Notes: generated by a model not told the origin, from the sequence alone. Numbered from the stretch's first letter, positions 1 through 6,928 are shown. The stretch: 13,547 nucleotides of DNA from Baffinella frigidus (GCA_026770585.1 MU647438.1:46043-59589), one strand, 5' to 3'. Program-made: numbers and translations.

Positions 1-165
1 ACTGTGTATGGAATAGGCAGAGGCCCCCACGCAACGGGGTGCTCTGCGGGGAGCCATTGGGGAGTGACACGCTGTCCGGTTCGCCGGGCTTGTGCGGGGA
101 GCTCCTTCGTGGTTTTTCCTTATGGGTAGTGGCAGTTTCTTGGGCAGGAAAAATCTGGTGCAGAA
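1..165. other. Unassigned left edge
   Basis: No open frame, RNA gene or repeat that I recognise. The sequence is moderately GC-rich and has no internal duplication visible by eye. It borders the dispersed repeat that starts at 166. Confidence 0.3.
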
Positions 166-245
166 CCCAGACGTTTTCCTAACCTCGCCTCAATTCTTGC
201 ACCGTGCATTCTCACTTTCGAATAAAGTCAATAAGTGTCAATAAG
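166..245 (+). repeat. Dispersed 80-bp repeat, copy 1
   Basis: This stretch is found again in inverted orientation at 7212-7291, with only a few mismatches over 80 bases. It includes the short direct repeat GTCAATAAGT/GTCAATAAG at its right end. No coding potential is evident in either copy. It is probably part of a larger interspersed element, because a variant Rep-B piece (about 356-400) follows here and a full Rep-B copy lies close to the other copy. Confidence 0.8.
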
Positions 246-355
246 AAACCGGTCAGTCGGTCCCTACAAGAGGTATTTTTACTATTTTTTTAGTACAAAA
301 AATAATAAAAATTACTATCTTAAACAAAAAATCCTTGGTCCGTACACGTGTGGTC

Positions 356-400
356 TCATTTAGGTCCTTTAGGTTTTAATGCTCCCAACATAACCCAACG
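356..400 (+). repeat. Rep-B variant fragment
   Basis: It shares the TAGGTCCTTTAGG start and the CTCCCAACATA core with the Rep-B family (see 1300-1441) but then diverges to ACCCAACGACACGCC. A similar divergent version lies at 7677-7740, where CAACGACACRCC is also present. The two therefore look like a separate subfamily. The stretch from 400 to 538 holds nothing I recognise. Confidence 0.55.
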
Positions 401-538
401 ACACGCCCTTCCGTAGAAAGGACTGCATGGCAGGTCTCACAGGTGCACGGGCCAAGGATGTTTTGTTAAGATACCCGGTACACCTTGTACCTCTGGCTGA
501 CAGAATCTGTAGGGTTGCGTCCCGAGCTCTAGGACCTG

Positions 539-556
539 GGATCCTCTAGAGGATCC
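539..556. repeat. 18-bp perfect palindrome
   Basis: GGATCCTCTAGAGGATCC is its own reverse complement. It sits just before the TTGGGAA array. It resembles part of a cloning polylinker but lacks the neighbouring sites, so I treat it as genomic. Confidence 0.7.
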
Positions 557-561
557 TAAAG

Positions 562-650
562 ATTGGGAATTGGGAATTGGGAATTGGGAATTCCCAACTC
601 CTGGGGAAAGTTATTACGAATTGGGAATTCCCGGGAATTGGGAATTCCCG
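562..650. repeat. TTGGGAA short tandem array with GAATTC palindromes
   Basis: ATTGGGA is repeated four times in a row from 562, followed by GGGAATTCCC-type palindromes at about 588 and 626-650. The same TTGGGAATT word reappears at 11869-11880 and 11951-11960 beside Rep-B and palindrome clusters, so it is a recurring simple repeat of this genome. The open frames crossing it are repeat translations and not genes. Confidence 0.75.
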
Positions 651-703
651 AAAAAGCCTTCAGGAACCATACTAAAGGAACGAGCCTGCCTCGGGAACGA
701 AGC

Positions 704-841
704 ACTCTCTCTCTCTATCTCAACTCTCTCTCTCTCTCCTCTCTCTCTGTCCTCGCTCTCTCTCTCTCTCTCTCTCTCTCGCTCTCTCGCTCTCTCTCTC
801 GCTCTCTCTCACGCTGTCGCTCTCTCTCGCGCTCTCGCTCC

Positions 842-874
<33 letters not shown>

Positions 875-945
875 CTCTCTCTCTCTCTCTCTCCTCTCTT
901 TCACTCTCTCTCTCCTCTCTCTCACCCTTTCTCTCTCTTTCCTGT
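704..945. repeat. CT/TC microsatellite (polypyrimidine tract)
   Basis: About 240 bases are almost pure pyrimidine on the plus strand, mostly CT dinucleotides with scattered CG interruptions (CTCTCGCTC). The long Ser/Leu- and Arg/Glu-rich open frames on both strands are by-products of the repeat. Such a tract can form triplex (H-DNA) structures, which is general knowledge and not shown here. Confidence 0.95.
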
Positions 946-982
946 AAATTCGGTGTTCTTAAATCGGCGGTGCTACCGTGTA

Positions 983-1048
983 CAGGCCTCGCACATAAGA
1001 AAGCGCCTCCCCTTAGTGCCTCCCTAACGACCACCAGAGGGCCCTAGG
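983..1048. repeat. MITE-A, degenerate rearranged copy
   Basis: A left-arm-like piece (CTCGCACATAAGAAAGCGCC) is followed by GACCACCAGAGGGCCCTAGG, which is the inner right arm of MITE-A in reverse orientation. The central part and one end are missing. It lies directly beside the next copy. Confidence 0.5.
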
Positions 1049-1052
1049 GGTA

Positions 1053-1155
1053 CAGGGATACCTCGCTCATAAGAAACCGCCCACCCCTAGGACCCTACAG
1101 TAAGACCATGCCTAGGGTCCTATGGTGGTCCCAGGGGGGGGGCTGTTTCTTATGA
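1053..1155 (+). mobile_element. MITE-A, right-end truncated copy
   Basis: It follows a TA and starts with CAGGGATACCTCGCTCATAA. The left arm, the inner CCTAGG segments and the start of the right arm (GTTTCTTATGA) are present. The last ~15 bases (GCGAGGTACCCCTG) are lost, so no right TA can be checked. The sequence up to about 1295 is AT-richer and unassigned. Confidence 0.8.
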
Positions 1156-1299
1156 TTTTTTGAACAAAAGTCAATTTTCTGTGGAAAAAAATGAACTTTT
1201 CCTAGAAAAGGTTAGTAACTTCCCTGTCGCTTAAAATCGCCTTTCCCGGGATTCATTTCCCGGGAGCGGAGGTCCGGGAAACGGGAAGATGTTTCCTTC

Positions 1300-1441
1300 A
1301 GGTCCTTTAGGTTCTTCGAGCTCCCAACATAGGCGGACACCGGAACTTATCCTGCAGAAAGGCCATGCTTCCTCTCGGATCACATCAGCCCCCCCGGTGC
1401 AGAAGGATCGCGGCAGAAACCGGCTAAAAGGAATCCTCATC
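1300..1441 (+). repeat. Rep-B, copy 1 (extended)
   Basis: Rep-B core: AGGTCCTTTAGGTTCTTCGA, then the CTCCCAACATAGGCGGACAC block, a TTCTGCAGAAA-like block and a CGGATCACATCA block. This copy also shares a downstream piece (GGATCGCGGCAGAA through ATCCTCA) with the copy at 11705-11855 in opposite orientation, so the full repeat is at least ~140 bp. Read on the minus strand one frame is open and encodes a peptide containing SSGVRLCWELEEP. No family was recognised. Confidence 0.85.
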
Positions 1442-1530
1442 GGATTGGAGAGAGGGTCTGGGAAACGGGACATTTGGGTCCAGGACACAACCCTCCCAGA
1501 GTGGTACCGGTACTCGTACCGGTAGATATA

Positions 1531-1590
1531 CAGGGGTACCTCGCTCATAGGAAAGCGCCCACCCCCTAGGACAACCATAGGGTCCTAGGC
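1531..1590 (+). mobile_element. MITE-A, truncated copy
   Basis: It starts after TA with CAGGGGTACCTCGCTCATAG and runs into CCCCTAGGACAACC, then breaks off; the right arm is missing. Just upstream is a GTACCGGTACTCGTACCGGTA palindrome-like stretch (about 1503-1524) that recurs at 2304-2325 next to other MITE-A copies. Confidence 0.75.
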
Positions 1591-1939
1591 ACAGCTATCT
1601 AAATAATGACCCTCAGGGGGGTCCAAAATAGAACCGCCGCCCAAAACCCTACATCAGGTGAGTCCAACAGCCGCCAATCATGAACCAAAGATAGAGAGAG
1701 TTGAAACTTACATGATAAGGTTCTTTAAGCCACACATGCATACATGCAGACGACTCAGAAGGTCCACAGGACCTATAAAATGCCCCACTAAGTGCCTCTC
1801 TGGAATGTCAAACCTATGAGAGGTGGAGGCATGAGTCTTGCAAGGTCAAATGTGGTACAACCATCGCGGAATAGCCACGGGGTAAATTCAACCACATACA
1901 GCCGGATGGAGGAGTCGGCTCCCTGAAGGAGCCGGCCTG
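1591..1939. other. Unassigned AT-balanced stretch
   Basis: No open frame of useful length and no repeat recognised within the window. A small GC-rich inverted repeat (GGAGTCGGCTCC and GGAGCCGGC) lies at about 1911-1936, beside the larger foldback. Confidence 0.3.
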
Positions 1940-1985
1940 AGTTGGATTGGATAACCGATCGGATGATCGGTTAACCAATCCAACT
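1940..1985. repeat. Foldback: 21-bp stem, 4-nt loop
   Basis: The arms 1940-1960 and 1965-1985 are reverse complements with one mismatch; the loop is GGAT. Arm sequence begins AGTTGGATTGG and ends CCGATC. The near-perfect arms and tiny loop suggest a recent palindrome or the core of a foldback element. Nothing shows that it is transcribed. Confidence 0.8.
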
Positions 1986-2192
1986 CCTCCCTTTACAAGA
2001 ACCAGACCCCACCCGGAATAGTAGGTCTATATCGATGAGACCGGGCTGATAAGTCTGTCAAAACTCGTGGACCTACCAAACCTCTCCTTCGTCGTTTACT
2101 TCATCTGCGCCAATCTTCGGGGAGCATCCCTCGGAGACAGACTGAGCGGGGTATAAAATGGACCGATCATAGTCTGGCAATGGCACGGGTTA

Positions 2193-2236
2193 GGCAATAA
2201 CGGCGAACCCTCTTTAATAAATTCAGTAATCAGTAA
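2193..2236 (+). repeat. Dispersed 44-bp repeat, copy 1
   Basis: It begins GGCAATAACGGCGAA and ends CAGTAATCAGTAA. A direct copy at 6644-6687 has the same length and three mismatches. Here the repeat abuts a MITE-A arm; there it abuts GAAGCTTC palindromes. Confidence 0.8.
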
Positions 2237-2240
2237 AACA

Positions 2241-2294
2241 GGCCTACTGTAGGGTGCTAGGGGGGAGCGTTTTCTTATGAGCGAGGTACCCCTG
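2241..2294 (-). mobile_element. MITE-A, solo arm
   Basis: Read on the minus strand this is a left arm from CAGGGGTACCTCGCTCATAA to CCTACAGTAGGCC. It is followed by TA at 2295-2296. The other arm is missing. Confidence 0.75.
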
Positions 2295-2346
2295 TATCGG
2301 AGTGGTACGGGTACTCGTACCGGTAGATGTACGTACTTGTCATCTA

Positions 2347-2463
2347 CAGGGGTTCCTCGCTTATAAGAAAGCGCCTCCCCATACAACCCTACAGTAGGCC
2401 TATGCCTAGGGCCCCACGGTGGTCCTATGGGGGAGGCTGTTTCTCATGAGGGAGGTACCCCTG
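2347..2463 (+). mobile_element. MITE-A, full-length copy
   Basis: A 117-bp element bounded by CAGGGG and CCCCTG, with TA on both sides (2345-2346 and 2464-2465). It carries both arms and the inner stem. The flanks on each side are also alike (a TAGATGTACGTAC stretch before and after), so the insertion lies between two short, similar palindromic repeats. Small changes in this copy (GGTTCC and CTCATGAGGG in the arms) suggest it is older than the 2648 and 6929 copies. Confidence 0.85.
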
Positions 2464-2647
2464 TAGATGTACGTACATGTAATCTAGGTGGGAAGGTCAC
2501 GGGAGATTGTCTATCTGATAGAGTCAGATACTATCTGAATCTATCTGAAAGCCTTCACGTAACTGCAGACTAATACATAAACAAGATAGCATCCAAATGT
2601 TTCAGATTGAATCATAACTCATGTGAGATTGGGTTGGAGGGGGTTTA
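2464..2647. other. Unassigned, with CTATCTGA repeats
   Basis: A short degenerate cluster of TATCTGA words lies at about 2509-2549. Otherwise nothing is recognised. Confidence 0.3.
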
Positions 2648-2765
2648 CAGGGGTACCTCGCTCATAAGAAACCGCCAACTCCTGGGACCTTAAAGTAGGC
2701 CTATTCCTAGGGCACTACGGTGGTCCTAGGGGGCGGGGCAGTTTCTTATGAGCGAGGTACCCCTG
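2648..2765 (+). mobile_element. MITE-A, full-length copy
   Basis: A 118-bp element, CAGGGG to CCCCTG, with TA on both sides (2646-2647, 2766-2767). The arms (GTACCTCGCTCATAAGAAAC) are intact and pair over about 30 bp. The middle holds CCTATTCCTAGGGC and GGTGGTCCTAGG. Confidence 0.9.
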
Positions 2766-2785
2766 TACTGATGGCACACCCCCGG

Positions 2786-2933
2786 CCTAAACTCTTAACC
2801 CTAAACCCTAAACCCTAAACCCTAAACCCTAAATCCTAAATCCTAAACCCTAAACCCTACATCCTACACTCTACACCCTAAACCCTAAACCCTAAACCCT
2901 AAAACCTAAGCCCTACACCCTAAACCCTAAACC
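2786..2933. repeat. Interstitial telomere-like tract (CCCTAAA)
   Basis: About 20 near-perfect CCCTAAA units with sporadic variants (CCCTACA, CCTAAAT, CCTAAGC). CCCTAAA/TTTAGGG is the telomere unit of most land plants and several algal groups. Unique sequence on both sides makes this an interstitial or subtelomeric tract and not a chromosome end. Confidence 0.95.
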
Positions 2934-3011
2934 CACGCTGGACTATCAGACCAAGGCAAGAGAGAGAAGATAATTGATCGAAAGCACAAGACACCACGTG
3001 ACCACACATAT

Positions 3012-3125
3012 GATCCTTTAAGTCCTTTAGGTTCTTCGAGCTCCCAACATAGGCGGACACTGGAACCTGTTCTGCAGAAAAGCCATGCTTCCTTTCGGAT
3101 CACATTCAGGCCCCCCGGTGCAGAG
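3012..3125 (+). repeat. Rep-B, copy 2
   Basis: Same block order as the first copy, from AGTCCTTTAGGTTCTTCGAG to the GGTGCAGAG end. A single extra T in CACATTCAGG disturbs the reverse-strand frame at its amino end, but the GxxVRLCWELEEP region stays open. Confidence 0.85.
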
Positions 3126-3419
3126 TGAAAATTACTGCACAGTGATCACTTGTATAGCTCTTCGGGGATTAAATTGAGGAAAGAAACAGCCTCGTGTGAG
3201 CCATTTCCTCGGGTGGCACATTCGTTTTCGATGTTGCCGCCCGAGGAATTGGCGCATGCCCCAGCCTCGATTTGGTCCGCCTCGCAGGGCGTGCGCTGTG
3301 CAGCCCTCGACGCGAGCGAGACATCGCGCTCTCTCTCTCTCTCTTTAGTGTATCATCTTTATTGTATCAATACCAACACGGCCGTGTTTGCACCCCCCCC
3401 GAGGCGTTGTTCCTGAGGA
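3126..3419. other. Unassigned GC-rich stretch with a short open frame
   Basis: An 88-codon plus-strand frame (3150-3416) covers most of this region, but its composition is unremarkable, its end runs through a CT repeat (about 3331-3346), and I see no motif. It may be an exon fragment or chance. I do not call a gene. Confidence 0.3.
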
Positions 3420-3775
3420 CTATGAGTCGAGGCTCACAACTATGAGTCGAGGCCCATAACCTAGCTTCATAGGCAGCCACTCTTGGTTGCACTAGAGGGG
3501 TACCTCGCTCATAAGAAACCGCCCCCCCCTAGGACCCTACAGTAGGACTATGCCTAGGGCCCTATGCTGGTCCTGGGGGGGGTGCGGTTTCTTATGAGCG
3601 AGGTACCCCTGTAGAGGCGTGCACCACGCTGCCCCCCACGCGAAAGAGACCTTTCTTGGATCCTCTGTACAGGGGGGCTTGATGTGATCCGAAAGGAAGC
3701 ATGGCCTTTCTACAGAACAAGTTCCGGTGTCCGCCTATGTTGGGAGCTCGAAGAACCTTAAGGACCTAACGGACC
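3420..3775 (+). repeat. Segmental duplication, copy A (holds MITE-A)
   Basis: The order is two ~20-bp CTATGAGTCGAGGC units, a CAGCCACTCTTGGTTGCAC block, a MITE-A copy, a GTGCACCACGCTGCCCCCCA block and a minus-strand Rep-B. The same order without the MITE appears in inverted orientation at 7392-7629. The two copies differ at scattered bases, so the duplication is old enough to have diverged slightly. Confidence 0.9.
3495..3611 (+). mobile_element. MITE-A, full-length copy with a known empty site
   Basis: A 117-bp element with TA on both sides (3493-3494, 3612-3613). The duplicate at 7392-7629 lacks it and carries a single TA at 7555-7556, which gives the pre-insertion sequence. The first base is G and not the usual C (GAGGGG), presumably a later mutation. 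The arms are otherwise typical. Confidence 0.92.
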
Positions 3776-3776
3776 T
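3659..3776 (-). repeat. Rep-B, copy 3
   Basis: Inverted relative to copies 1 and 2; part of segmental duplication A. In the direction that keeps a frame open in the other copies, this copy reads through the WELEEP region and then meets a TAA (AACCTTAAGG). The frame is thus slightly shorter here. Confidence 0.85.
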
Positions 3777-4462
3777 TAAAACCAACTCGCCCATCCTGTT
3801 TGCTCCCCCTCCGAGGCCCTACGTGCTCCTCCTTTGCACCACCTACCCCACCCAACCAAGCCCCACCCGGAGGAACGTGCCGCGTGCCTCGCCGCCGCCT
3901 TCTCGATGTCCTTGCTCGGGGACGGGGTCGGGAGAGACGGCCGCCGCGAAGAGGCGTTGGTGACGGCGGGGTACGAGGTCGGCGTCGCGGTCGAGGTGGC
4001 GTCGCGTTCGAGGCTCCGGCGCCGCGATGGGCCCTGATCCTTTTCTTCCTCTCGCGTGTCTCTCTCTAGCACCTTCCTCTCGCTCTGCAGCTGGTCCGCG
4101 TAGGCGACCGCGCGGCGCAGCGCCCGGATTGCTGCCCTGACCGGGATCTTGCCCGAGTCCTTCACCTCAGCGAGGGACCCCCTCCTGGCGGTCGGGGGAG
4201 GGGGGGGGGAGAGGCGGCGCGTGTTGTCGTTGGTGAGCTGGTCGCGGGCGGTCGCAGACGAGGATGGCGCGGACGGCTCGAAGGAGATGGGCAGCGAGGA
4301 CGCGCGCATAGGGCTCTGCGGGTGCCGGGCTGCGGGTGTGGAGGTGCTTGTGTTGTCGCTGACGGTCTTGGTGGAGAGGAGCGTGATTTTCGGTGCGCGG
4401 ACCATGAAGCTGTCGAAGGCGTCGGTGACCTTGGTCCCCACGCTGTGGAGAGAGTCCCGCAT
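3776..4462 (-). CDS. Hypothetical protein, 228 aa, disordered and basic
   Basis: I do not recognise this protein. The frame starts with ATG at 4462 and ends with TAA at 3776; it is open without an ATG back to a stop at 4526-4528, so a 5' exon joined by splicing is possible. The region is clearly more GC-rich than its surroundings. Residues ~1-35 could form an amphipathic segment, residues ~35-95 are rich in Ser/Pro/Thr and include a run of six prolines, residues ~100-145 are a charged, probably helical segment (RAAIRALRRAVAYADQLQSE), and the rest is Arg/Ser/Thr/Pro-rich. There is no signal peptide and no catalytic motif. The last codons run up to the edge of a Rep-B copy, so the true 3' end may have been replaced. 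It may be an exon, a gene fragment or a chance frame in GC-rich DNA. Confidence 0.35.
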   Translation of the reverse strand: MRDSLHSVGTKVTDAFDSFMVRAPKITLLSTKTVSDNTSTSTPAARHPQSPMRASSLPISFEPSAPSSSATARDQLTNDNTRRLSPPPPPTARRGSLAEVKDSGKIPVRAAIRALRRAVAYADQLQSERKVLERDTREEEKDQGPSRRRSLERDATSTATPTSYPAVTNASSRRPSLPTPSPSKDIEKAAARHAARSSGWGLVGWGRWCKGGARRASEGEQTGWASWF

Positions 4463-4739
4463 GGGCGCGCTCTGCGTGAGTCCACAGGCAGCGGTGGGGA
4501 GTCGTGTGGACTTCTCTCGTGCCGTCTACCGTGGAAAGTTCTCTGTCGTCTGATGCACTGGAGTCAGTCTTTCACACGTGGGATTCTTATGCTCGGTCAT
4601 CAACAGAAAACAAACACCCCCCCCCAGCTGACCCGGTCCGGTCCAACTTTCGTGTTTCGCTTCAGTTCAATTTTTTGGCAGGTGTGTCATCATTTTCTTT
4701 ATTAATAGATGGCCTTGCGACCGGGTCGAGAACACTATC
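4463..4739. other. Unassigned spacer
   Basis: GC-rich up to about 4560, then AT-richer. A short open stretch continues the minus frame of the 3776-4462 ORF to 4528. No repeat or RNA gene recognised. Confidence 0.3.
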
Positions 4740-4899
4740 GGTAAAAGTAGGTTGTAAGTCCGATTTGTACCAGGCACGTCCGGTTGGTACCAGGAACGTT
4801 CTTCATGTCCGGTGAAAACACCGTAGAAGTAGGATCCTACAATTGTAATAAGGATGTTTCCTGGTACCAACCGGACGTGCCCTACAATCTATTTTTACC
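4740..4899. mobile_element. Small foldback element
   Basis: The arms 4773-4796 and 4858-4881 are perfect reverse complements over 24 bp (GGCACGTCCGGTTGGTACCA...). Outside them, GTAAAAGTAGGTTGTAAG on the left resembles the reverse complement of the right flank (GTAAAAATAGATTGTAGG), so the inverted repeat probably reaches about 4740 and 4899, with a ~14-bp insertion in the left arm. It is MITE-like in size (~160 bp). No target duplication was identified. Confidence 0.6.
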
Positions 4900-4950
4900 C
4901 TGACCGGCTTGTTTTAGAAGGACGAAAGATACTCATGAAATGATTTTCGC

Positions 4951-5079
4951 CGACTTTACTGCAGCTGTCTACGTTTCGATTGTTCGAAACGTGACGTCCA
5001 AATACCGGTACAGTGTATTAGGGGGTATTTCACCGACTTTACTGCAGCCGTCTACGTTTCGATTGTTCCAAACGTGACG
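4951..5079 (+). repeat. 46-bp direct repeat, two units
   Basis: The units 4951-4996 and 5034-5079 differ at two positions and lie 83 bases apart. Each holds CGACTTTACTGCAG and ACGTTTCGATTGTT; the first also contains the palindrome CGTTTCGATTGTTCGAAACG (imperfect). No frame of significance crosses them. Confidence 0.85.
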
Positions 5080-5213
5080 CTCATTTGTCAAATCTTGTCT
5101 CATGCTGACATCCTGTCCATCTGCTGTACGAGGCTCATCTGGTTTTGTGCCTGACAATTACTGACAATGCCATCTCGTCCACTCCCGCGTGACCTTCCAG
5201 CGTGACTAATGGT

Positions 5214-5260
5214 TTCCCGCCGACTTGGAGCGGTTCTATCCCGCTCCAAGTCGGCGGGAA
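5214..5260. repeat. Perfect 20-bp hairpin, 7-nt loop
   Basis: The arms 5214-5233 and 5241-5260 are exact reverse complements (TTCCCGCCGACTTGGAGCGG), with loop TTCTATC. Weaker pairing extends outward (AATGG / TCATT). This could be the core of a foldback element or a transcribed hairpin; no promoter or conserved mature sequence can be judged here. Confidence 0.85.
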
Positions 5261-5658
5261 TCATTTTCTTCTGTGATTGACTTTACAAGTGTTTTTATCT
5301 GTTTTTTTGCGCCGCAGGCTGCCTAATTTCGGGCGACATGTCGTACCAATGCCGTCAATTCCCGAGAAACGGAAAACCCGCAATCGAAAGTCAATTAATT
5401 CCACCTGAGAAACGTTCGGCCGCGATAAAATCACTTGTAAAGTCGATCGCAGAAGAAGTGTGGGGGAATTTATTCATATGGGGTCCTATGTGGTAAAGAA
5501 GAATGCATATGGGGTCCTTCGATTTTGAGATATTTGTCATGTCCAGCAAAGGGACACGAGCAGGTCTTGGAAAAGTCATGCTTTCTTTTAAAAGTCCATG
5601 GATAAGCAACGGCTTTACTACATGTACCGACACGAACACCCCGTCGAGAACTTGAAGA

Positions 5659-5715
5659 GACGCCCCGCCAATTAAGGGACGCCCCGCCAATTAAGGGACG
5701 CCCCGTGAATTAAGG
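5659..5715 (+). repeat. 19-bp tandem repeat, three units
   Basis: GACGCCCCGCCAATTAAGG is repeated at 5659, 5678 and 5697; the third unit differs at two bases (GTG for GCC in part). Confidence 0.95.
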
Positions 5716-5747
5716 CGCTACCTACACCACTGTGGCCCATCCAAGAT

Positions 5748-5782
5748 GGAAAAAACATGACGCGAAGCGTCATGTTTTTTCC
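5748..5782. repeat. Perfect 16-bp-arm palindrome, 3-nt loop
   Basis: GGAAAAAACATGACGC and its reverse complement flank GAA. Half of the same sequence recurs at 6554-6570 next to GCGCTTCGCGCC, so this is a dispersed unit. Confidence 0.9.
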
Positions 5783-5785
5783 AAG

Positions 5786-5847
5786 GCGCGAAGCGCACGT
5801 GACTGTAGTAAAGTCACGTGCGCGAAGCGCACGTGACTGTAGTAAAG
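5786..5847 (+). repeat. 34-bp tandem repeat, two units
   Basis: A 28-base identical core starting GCGCGAAGCGCACGTGACTG lies at 5786-5813 and 5820-5847. Each ends in TGTAGTAAAG and holds the palindromes GCGCGAAGCGC and CACGTG. Confidence 0.9.
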
Positions 5848-6041
5848 AGATTATAACACGTAGAGAATGTCACGTTGTGGGTCACGTCCATCAAAAGAGA
5901 CGTTGGGGTGTCCAGATCGAAAAAAAGAAGCCAGGACCCCATTTGCAATCTTCTTTACCACCTAGGACCCCATATGAATAAATCACCCGAAGAAGTGTGT
6001 CCCCAAACTGTCCGGAGAGAGGCGGCATGATACGTGTGGTA

Positions 6042-6086
6042 AAATGACACGAGTTTGGGGCTACGAAATGACACGAGTTCGGGGCT
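6042..6086 (+). repeat. 24-bp tandem repeat, two units
   Basis: AAATGACACGAGTTTGGGGC occurs at 6042 and again at 6066 with one change (TTC for TTT). Confidence 0.9.
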
Positions 6087-6195
6087 CTCACCAAACACTC
6101 GTACGTACCGGTAGGATCCTACGTGTGGTAATAACATTCAAGGGGTGTCTCGTCCTTCCAAGGGTCTACATGTATCATTCCTCTTGGTCCTTCTG

Positions 6196-6226
6196 GGGGG
6201 GGGGGAGACGCCGGGAGGGGGGGGGC
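6196..6226 (+). other. G-run cluster
   Basis: Two runs of about nine to ten G separated by AGACGCCGGGA. Such spacing allows a G-quadruplex in principle. Long homopolymers are also prone to sequencing error. Confidence 0.6.
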
Positions 6227-6261
6227 AGCGGTGCGTTCGGCTGCGCTAACCCCTATCCGTG

Positions 6262-6420
6262 ATACGAAGCTTCGTAACCCCTATGAAGCTTCGTAACCCC
6301 TATGAAGCTTCGTAACCCCTAATAACCCCTTCGTAACCCCTAATAACCCCTACTTCGTAACCGGGCTACGAGCTCGTAACCCCTACGAGGGGTACCGGGG
6401 GTAACCACTACGAAGGAGCG
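6262..6420 (+). repeat. Hybrid array: GAAGCTTC palindrome plus AACCCCTA
   Basis: Three 19-bp units GAAGCTTCGTAACCCCTAT lie at 6266, 6285 and 6304, then units lacking GAAGC, then TACGAGCTCGTA in place of TACGAAGCTTCGTA, and a GGGGTACCGGGGG end. It combines a telomere-like word with the short palindromes seen elsewhere. Confidence 0.9.
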
Positions 6421-6574
6421 TTTTACCGGAGAGGGACGTTTGTGTAGTAAAGGTGACACGTGAGGAACTGAGGGACGTTTCGGGAAAAGGGACTTGAAAA
6501 GTTGAGACGAAGCAACCGGGGAGAACCGGGGGAGAACAAGGCGCTTCGCGCCATGGAAAAAACATGACGCTCCG

Positions 6575-6643
6575 CCACTACGAAGCTGGGGGTAACCACT
6601 ACGAAGCTTCGTAGGGGGTAACCACTACGAAGCTTCGTACCGG
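6575..6643 (+). repeat. CCACTACGAAGCT...GGGGTAA array
   Basis: Three units of CCACTACGAAGCTTCGTA joined by GGGGGTAA. It is a second block of the hybrid array with the G-rich word inverted relative to the palindromes. Confidence 0.8.
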
Positions 6644-6687
6644 GGCAATAACGGCGAAACCACTTTAATAAATTCAGTGATCAGTAA
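6644..6687 (+). repeat. Dispersed 44-bp repeat, copy 2
   Basis: Matches 2193-2236 with three mismatches, same orientation. It lies directly after a TACGAAGCTTCGTAC palindrome. Confidence 0.8.
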
Positions 6688-6928
6688 TCAGGGTAACCCC
6701 TAACCCCTACGAGCTCGTAAACGACCTCGTAGGTTACCCTTACCCCAACTCCTCAAGAGTGAGGTGGGCTGTGGCCTTCGATGTGAGTGTAAATAAAAGC
6801 ACCAAAGCACCACCAAGGGCAACCTGTGAGCCCCAAATCTCTCAGGCAGTACGAGCCTCGTACGAGGAGCTCGTACGAGGAGCAAATCCGTGTGGAGCCC
6901 TTTAGAACCCCCAAACCCCAAACCCCTA

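Larger units (their letters stand above)
5468..5983. mobile_element. Putative 516-bp element with 51-bp inverted repeats
   Basis: The arms 5468-5518 and 5933-5983 match as reverse complements at 48 of 51 positions. Each arm contains two CATATGGGGTCC-like words around a GTGGTAAAGAAGA core. The interior holds a 19-bp tandem repeat, a perfect palindrome and a 34-bp tandem. No transposase frame is present. The outer flanks also share AGAAGTGTG, so the repeat may extend further. Confidence 0.65.

Noticed and set aside
539-556. BamHI-XbaI-BamHI-like string resembling a vector polylinker
   Set aside because: Neighbouring polylinker sites and vector backbone are absent, and the palindrome fits the local GAATTC/GGATCC repeat context.
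563-1034. Open frames of 104-154 codons on both strands
   Set aside because: They are translations of the CT microsatellite and TTGGGAA array.
1231-1578. 115-codon minus-strand frame
   Set aside because: It is composed of Rep-B and a MITE-A arm read through; the start lies in the MITE.
2096-2386. 96-codon minus-strand frame containing YRGTSLIRK
   Set aside because: The peptide is the translation of the MITE-A arm (CAGGGGTACCTCGCTCATAAG) and appears wherever the MITE does.
3800-4069. Plus-strand frames of 67-89 codons
   Set aside because: GC-rich shadows opposite the 228-codon minus-strand frame, Arg-rich and without motif.
4667-4870. 67-codon minus-strand frame
   Set aside because: It lies across the inverted repeat of the 4740-4899 foldback and has no features of a protein family.
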